Assembly: GCA_947565865.1 (NCBI GenBank)
Contig: CANOHT010000017.1
Coordinates: 1 to 63,005 of the forward strand
DNA: 63,005 nucleotides
Direction of reading: 5' to 3'
DNA from: an uncultured Clostridia bacterium
Lineage (GTDB): Bacteria; Bacillota; Clostridia; Christensenellales; Aristaeellaceae
Positions 61,406 to 63,005 of this stretch are shown here, one piece after another. Positions within the stretch are counted from its first letter, which is position 1, and each line of letters opens with the position of its first letter. Below the pieces are notes generated by a model that was not told where the DNA came from, did no database searches, and was given only the letters and a program-made list of their open reading frames with translations. The position numbers were made by a program, and so were the translations under genes.

Positions 61406-62275
61406 TTACGGATTCATTTCATTTACATACTCCTCCAGGCATAAGCCGCGATCATAGATTTCTCTTGCCGCTTCCATGCCAACATAACGGAAATGCCATC
61501 GTTCGTGCTGCGCTCCAGTAATATCTGTCTTGCCTTCTGGATATCTCAGTATGAATCCATACCGATAGCTGTTCTCGGCAAGCCATGGGTATACATCCCA
61601 AATCATGCCGTTGATGTCTACGGCCAGTCCAGTTTGGTGCTCGCTTGTTCCCGGTATGGAAACCCATTGCTGCGCACGCGCAGTCGCGTCCTCACGAGAA
61701 TACCCTCCAGCGACATATTCACTGATTTTCTCATCATAAAGCTGCTGCTGTTTCTCCTGCGTTCGATAGCCGGATACGACGATGGGCCCCACGCCTGCTT
61801 CCGTTGCGGCATCCAGCATTTCGATGAGTGGTTCGTAAATTCGACTGTCCACCTGAACGCCGCCCGGCGCATCCACCAGCACAACTTCATAGTCCTCCGG
61901 CAGCGGATTCCAGCGATTGACCAGAAGTAGCTTCCATTCGTCTTCTGATGTGTCCTGCGCATTCTCCCAATACACGCCTACAGCTTCCACTGTTCCGCTT
62001 ATGATGGTTTCATCGGGCGTCACTGCCGCTTCGGGCAATGCGGTGTTTGCAGTCTGCCACGCAATGTCCGGCGCTGCAAAAGCGTTGTTCTGAATCTCCG
62101 TCGTTGGATAAGCAGCAGCGTTTTCTTGAGAAAAAGCGTTCCTTTTTATCATGCCATGCACCACCATCGCGAAAACGATCACGAGAAAAATGGTCATACA
62201 TGTAAAAATCAGGCTGATTGCACGGTTTCTTCTGCGCCGGATATTGCGCCTTCGTTTCAAATTTCGTGTATTCAT
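61406..62275 (-). CDS. vanY: D,D-carboxypeptidase VanY (VanG type)
   Basis: A 289-residue membrane-anchored peptidase that removes the terminal D-Ala from pentapeptide precursors, leaving fewer vancomycin targets. Residues about 17-42 form a signal anchor (ISLIFTCMTIFLVIVFAMVVHGMI); the catalytic domain shows the zinc and substrate motifs IVVSGYRTQEKQQQLYDEK near 165, IPGTSEHQTGLAVDI near 207 (HxxxxxxxD) and QHERWHFRYVG near 255 (ExxH). The ATG at 62275 is preceded by AGGAGG; a longer frame starting at 62311 lies in the leader. It is the first gene after the hairpin/promoter region at 62298-62346, and no VanX or VanXY gene is seen. Confidence 0.93.
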   Translation of the reverse strand: MNTRNLKRRRNIRRRRNRAISLIFTCMTIFLVIVFAMVVHGMIKRNAFSQENAAAYPTTEIQNNAFAAPDIAWQTANTALPEAAVTPDETIISGTVEAVGVYWENAQDTSEDEWKLLLVNRWNPLPEDYEVVLVDAPGGVQVDSRIYEPLIEMLDAATEAGVGPIVVSGYRTQEKQQQLYDEKISEYVAGGYSREDATARAQQWVSIPGTSEHQTGLAVDINGMIWDVYPWLAENSYRYGFILRYPEGKTDITGAQHERWHFRYVGMEAAREIYDRGLCLEEYVNEMNP

Positions 62276-62297
62276 TATCCATACGTCCTCCTGTTTT

Positions 62298-62346
62298 AAA
62301 ATAAAAAGCAACCCTGCTCGCTAATGAGTATAGCAAACAGGGCTGC
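62298..62346 (-). promoter_or_regulatory. Terminator after vanS overlapping a candidate vanY promoter
   Basis: On the minus strand, GCAGCCCTG plus TTTGC (62333-62346) pairs with GCGAG plus CAGGGTTGC (62308-62321) over about 14 bp including wobbles, followed by TTTTTATTTT (62298-62307). This is a good terminator for vanRS. The loop (62322-62332) carries TATACT (62327-62332), preceded by TGC as an extended -10; the upstream -35 region is poor. In studied vanG clusters a promoter before vanY is activated by VanR; a weak -35 is consistent with an activator-dependent promoter. The exact VanR site was not identified. Confidence 0.6.
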
Positions 62347-62409
62347 GTAGAATTTTAAGTATCAATTGTTGAATTCTTAGGAAAAACCTAATTTCTGGCG
62401 CTTTTTCCC

Positions 62410-63005
62410 TTAGGAATTACACTTTGGTAGCATAATGGTAAGGGTGATAGCGCTATTTTCGCTCTCCGCATAGACGCTGCCTCCGTGTAGCGCCATGATC
62501 TCCTTTGCAATCGCCAGTCCCAGGCCTGTGCCGCCCGTATCAGAATTGCGGGCCTCATCCAAACGATAGAACTTATCAAATAAAGACGATAGTTGGTCGG
62601 CAGGAATGTCATCTCCCTGATTTTTAAAAGATATGATCTGCTGTGTCTCGGTTTCCCTTGCAGAAATCACAATATCGGTTTGAGGATAGCCATAGGAGGC
62701 CGCGTTTTTCAAAATGTTGCTGAACACTCGCGCCAGCTTATCGGGATCGGCATACAGAATCATCTCTTCGTCAACATTCAGTTTAATGGTGTTGCCGTGC
62801 AGCGAAAGGACAGGATATAATTCATCCGTCAGCTGCACCAGCATATAGTACAAATCAATAGGCTTTTTCGACAGCTTAATCTGCTGCGCATTATACCGCG
62901 TGATTTCGAAAAATTCATTGATCATTTCCTGCAGATGGCAAGCCTTTTTCAGCGCGATCTGCACGTTTTTTTCTGTAACTACTAATTTTCTTATTTTTTC
63001 TGAAG
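62410..63005 (-). CDS. vanS: Sensor histidine kinase VanS, C-terminal part (cut by window end)
   Basis: About 198 codons of a sensor kinase whose N-terminal part lies beyond the window. The visible part begins after the phosphoacceptor-histidine helix (KKACHLQEMINEFFEITRYN, second helix of the dimerisation domain), then shows the ATP-binding domain: N box LARVFSNILKNAASYG near 92-107 of this fragment, G1 SFKNQGDDIP, F box LFDKFYRLDEARNSDTG and G2 TGLGLAIAKEI. VanS senses glycopeptides (directly or through their effects) and phosphorylates VanR, which drives the resistance genes. vanR must lie upstream beyond position 63005. Its stop (TAA, 62410-62412) is 135 bases before the vanY start. Confidence 0.9.
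   Translation of the reverse strand, partial: SEKIRKLVVTEKNVQIALKKACHLQEMINEFFEITRYNAQQIKLSKKPIDLYYMLVQLTDELYPVLSLHGNTIKLNVDEEMILYADPDKLARVFSNILKNAASYGYPQTDIVISARETETQQIISFKNQGDDIPADQLSSLFDKFYRLDEARNSDTGGTGLGLAIAKEIMALHGGSVYAESENSAITLTIMLPKCNS

Noticed and set aside
1..63005. rRNA, tRNA and riboswitch genes
   Set aside because: No cloverleaf-type, T-box or known riboswitch pattern was recognised in the intergenic stretches read by eye; a covariance-model search was not possible.

Overview
The window looks like chromosomal DNA from a GC-rich anaerobic member of the Bacillota, probably a gut Clostridia lineage. The reasons are consensus sigma-A-type promoters with strong AGGAGG-type ribosome binding sites, YoaR-like VanW-domain, DivIVA-like, DegV and LysM proteins, and carbohydrate ABC importers with no ATPase gene of their own. 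No rRNA, tRNA, CRISPR array, insertion sequence or phage gene was recognised.

Layout. (1) 1-18.7 kb is mostly housekeeping: a metallophosphoesterase overlapping mnmE; a 2 kb apparently gene-free stretch with a 168 bp duplication; a very cysteine-rich protein; fba; then on the minus strand a VanW/G5 cell-envelope protein, a PHP phosphoesterase, ftsH, hpt, tilS, a Pro/Gln-rich membrane protein and a DivIVA-like coiled coil; a triple-LysM protein on the plus strand; and a FAD/Rieske oxidoreductase. (2) 18.9-19.8 kb is a five-copy tandem array of a ~188 bp unit. (3) 19.9-42.9 kb is a polysaccharide-utilisation region, all on the minus strand. It encodes GH43, GH28, a LamG protein, GH36, a GyrI-like protein, a secreted beta-helix protein, an AraC regulator, two solute-binding proteins, two permease pairs (one permease frameshifted), a DUF5696-type protein, an NHL-TPR-YIP1 protein and a decayed GH31 glycosidase. 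(4) 43-57.5 kb holds a GNAT acetyltransferase, a small membrane protein, a 1,559-residue SdrD-B repeat protein, DegV, a CNNM/CorC-type transporter, a beta-propeller/solute-binding protein gene broken by an in-frame TAA, and two secreted proteins. (5) 57.8-63.0 kb is a vanG-type glycopeptide-resistance cluster: vanS (cut by the window end), vanY, vanW, vanG, a serine acetyltransferase gene and a VanT-like serine racemase. It is visibly more AT-rich than the rest.

How the genes fit together. The 20-43 kb locus looks like capture and stepwise breakdown of a plant pectin/arabinogalactan-type glycan. A secreted beta-helix protein and solute-binding proteins act outside, two permease pairs import oligosaccharides using an ATPase encoded elsewhere, and GH28, GH43 and GH36 enzymes without signal peptides act inside. 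The exact substrate is inferred. The van cluster would convert peptidoglycan precursors to D-Ala-D-Ser termini: the racemase makes D-Ser, VanG joins D-Ala to D-Ser, and VanY trims D-Ala ends.

The most unusual points are: (a) in the van cluster a soluble hexapeptide serine acetyltransferase sits where the membrane acyltransferase half of VanT would be, and it is in the same reading frame as the racemase, separated by one TGA; (b) the 188 bp array, whose units carry end-to-end small ORFs joined by ATGA overlaps; (c) a solute-binding protein carrying a large carbohydrate-binding N-terminal half; and (d) three broken genes (permease, GH31, propeller-SBP) in otherwise intact surroundings.
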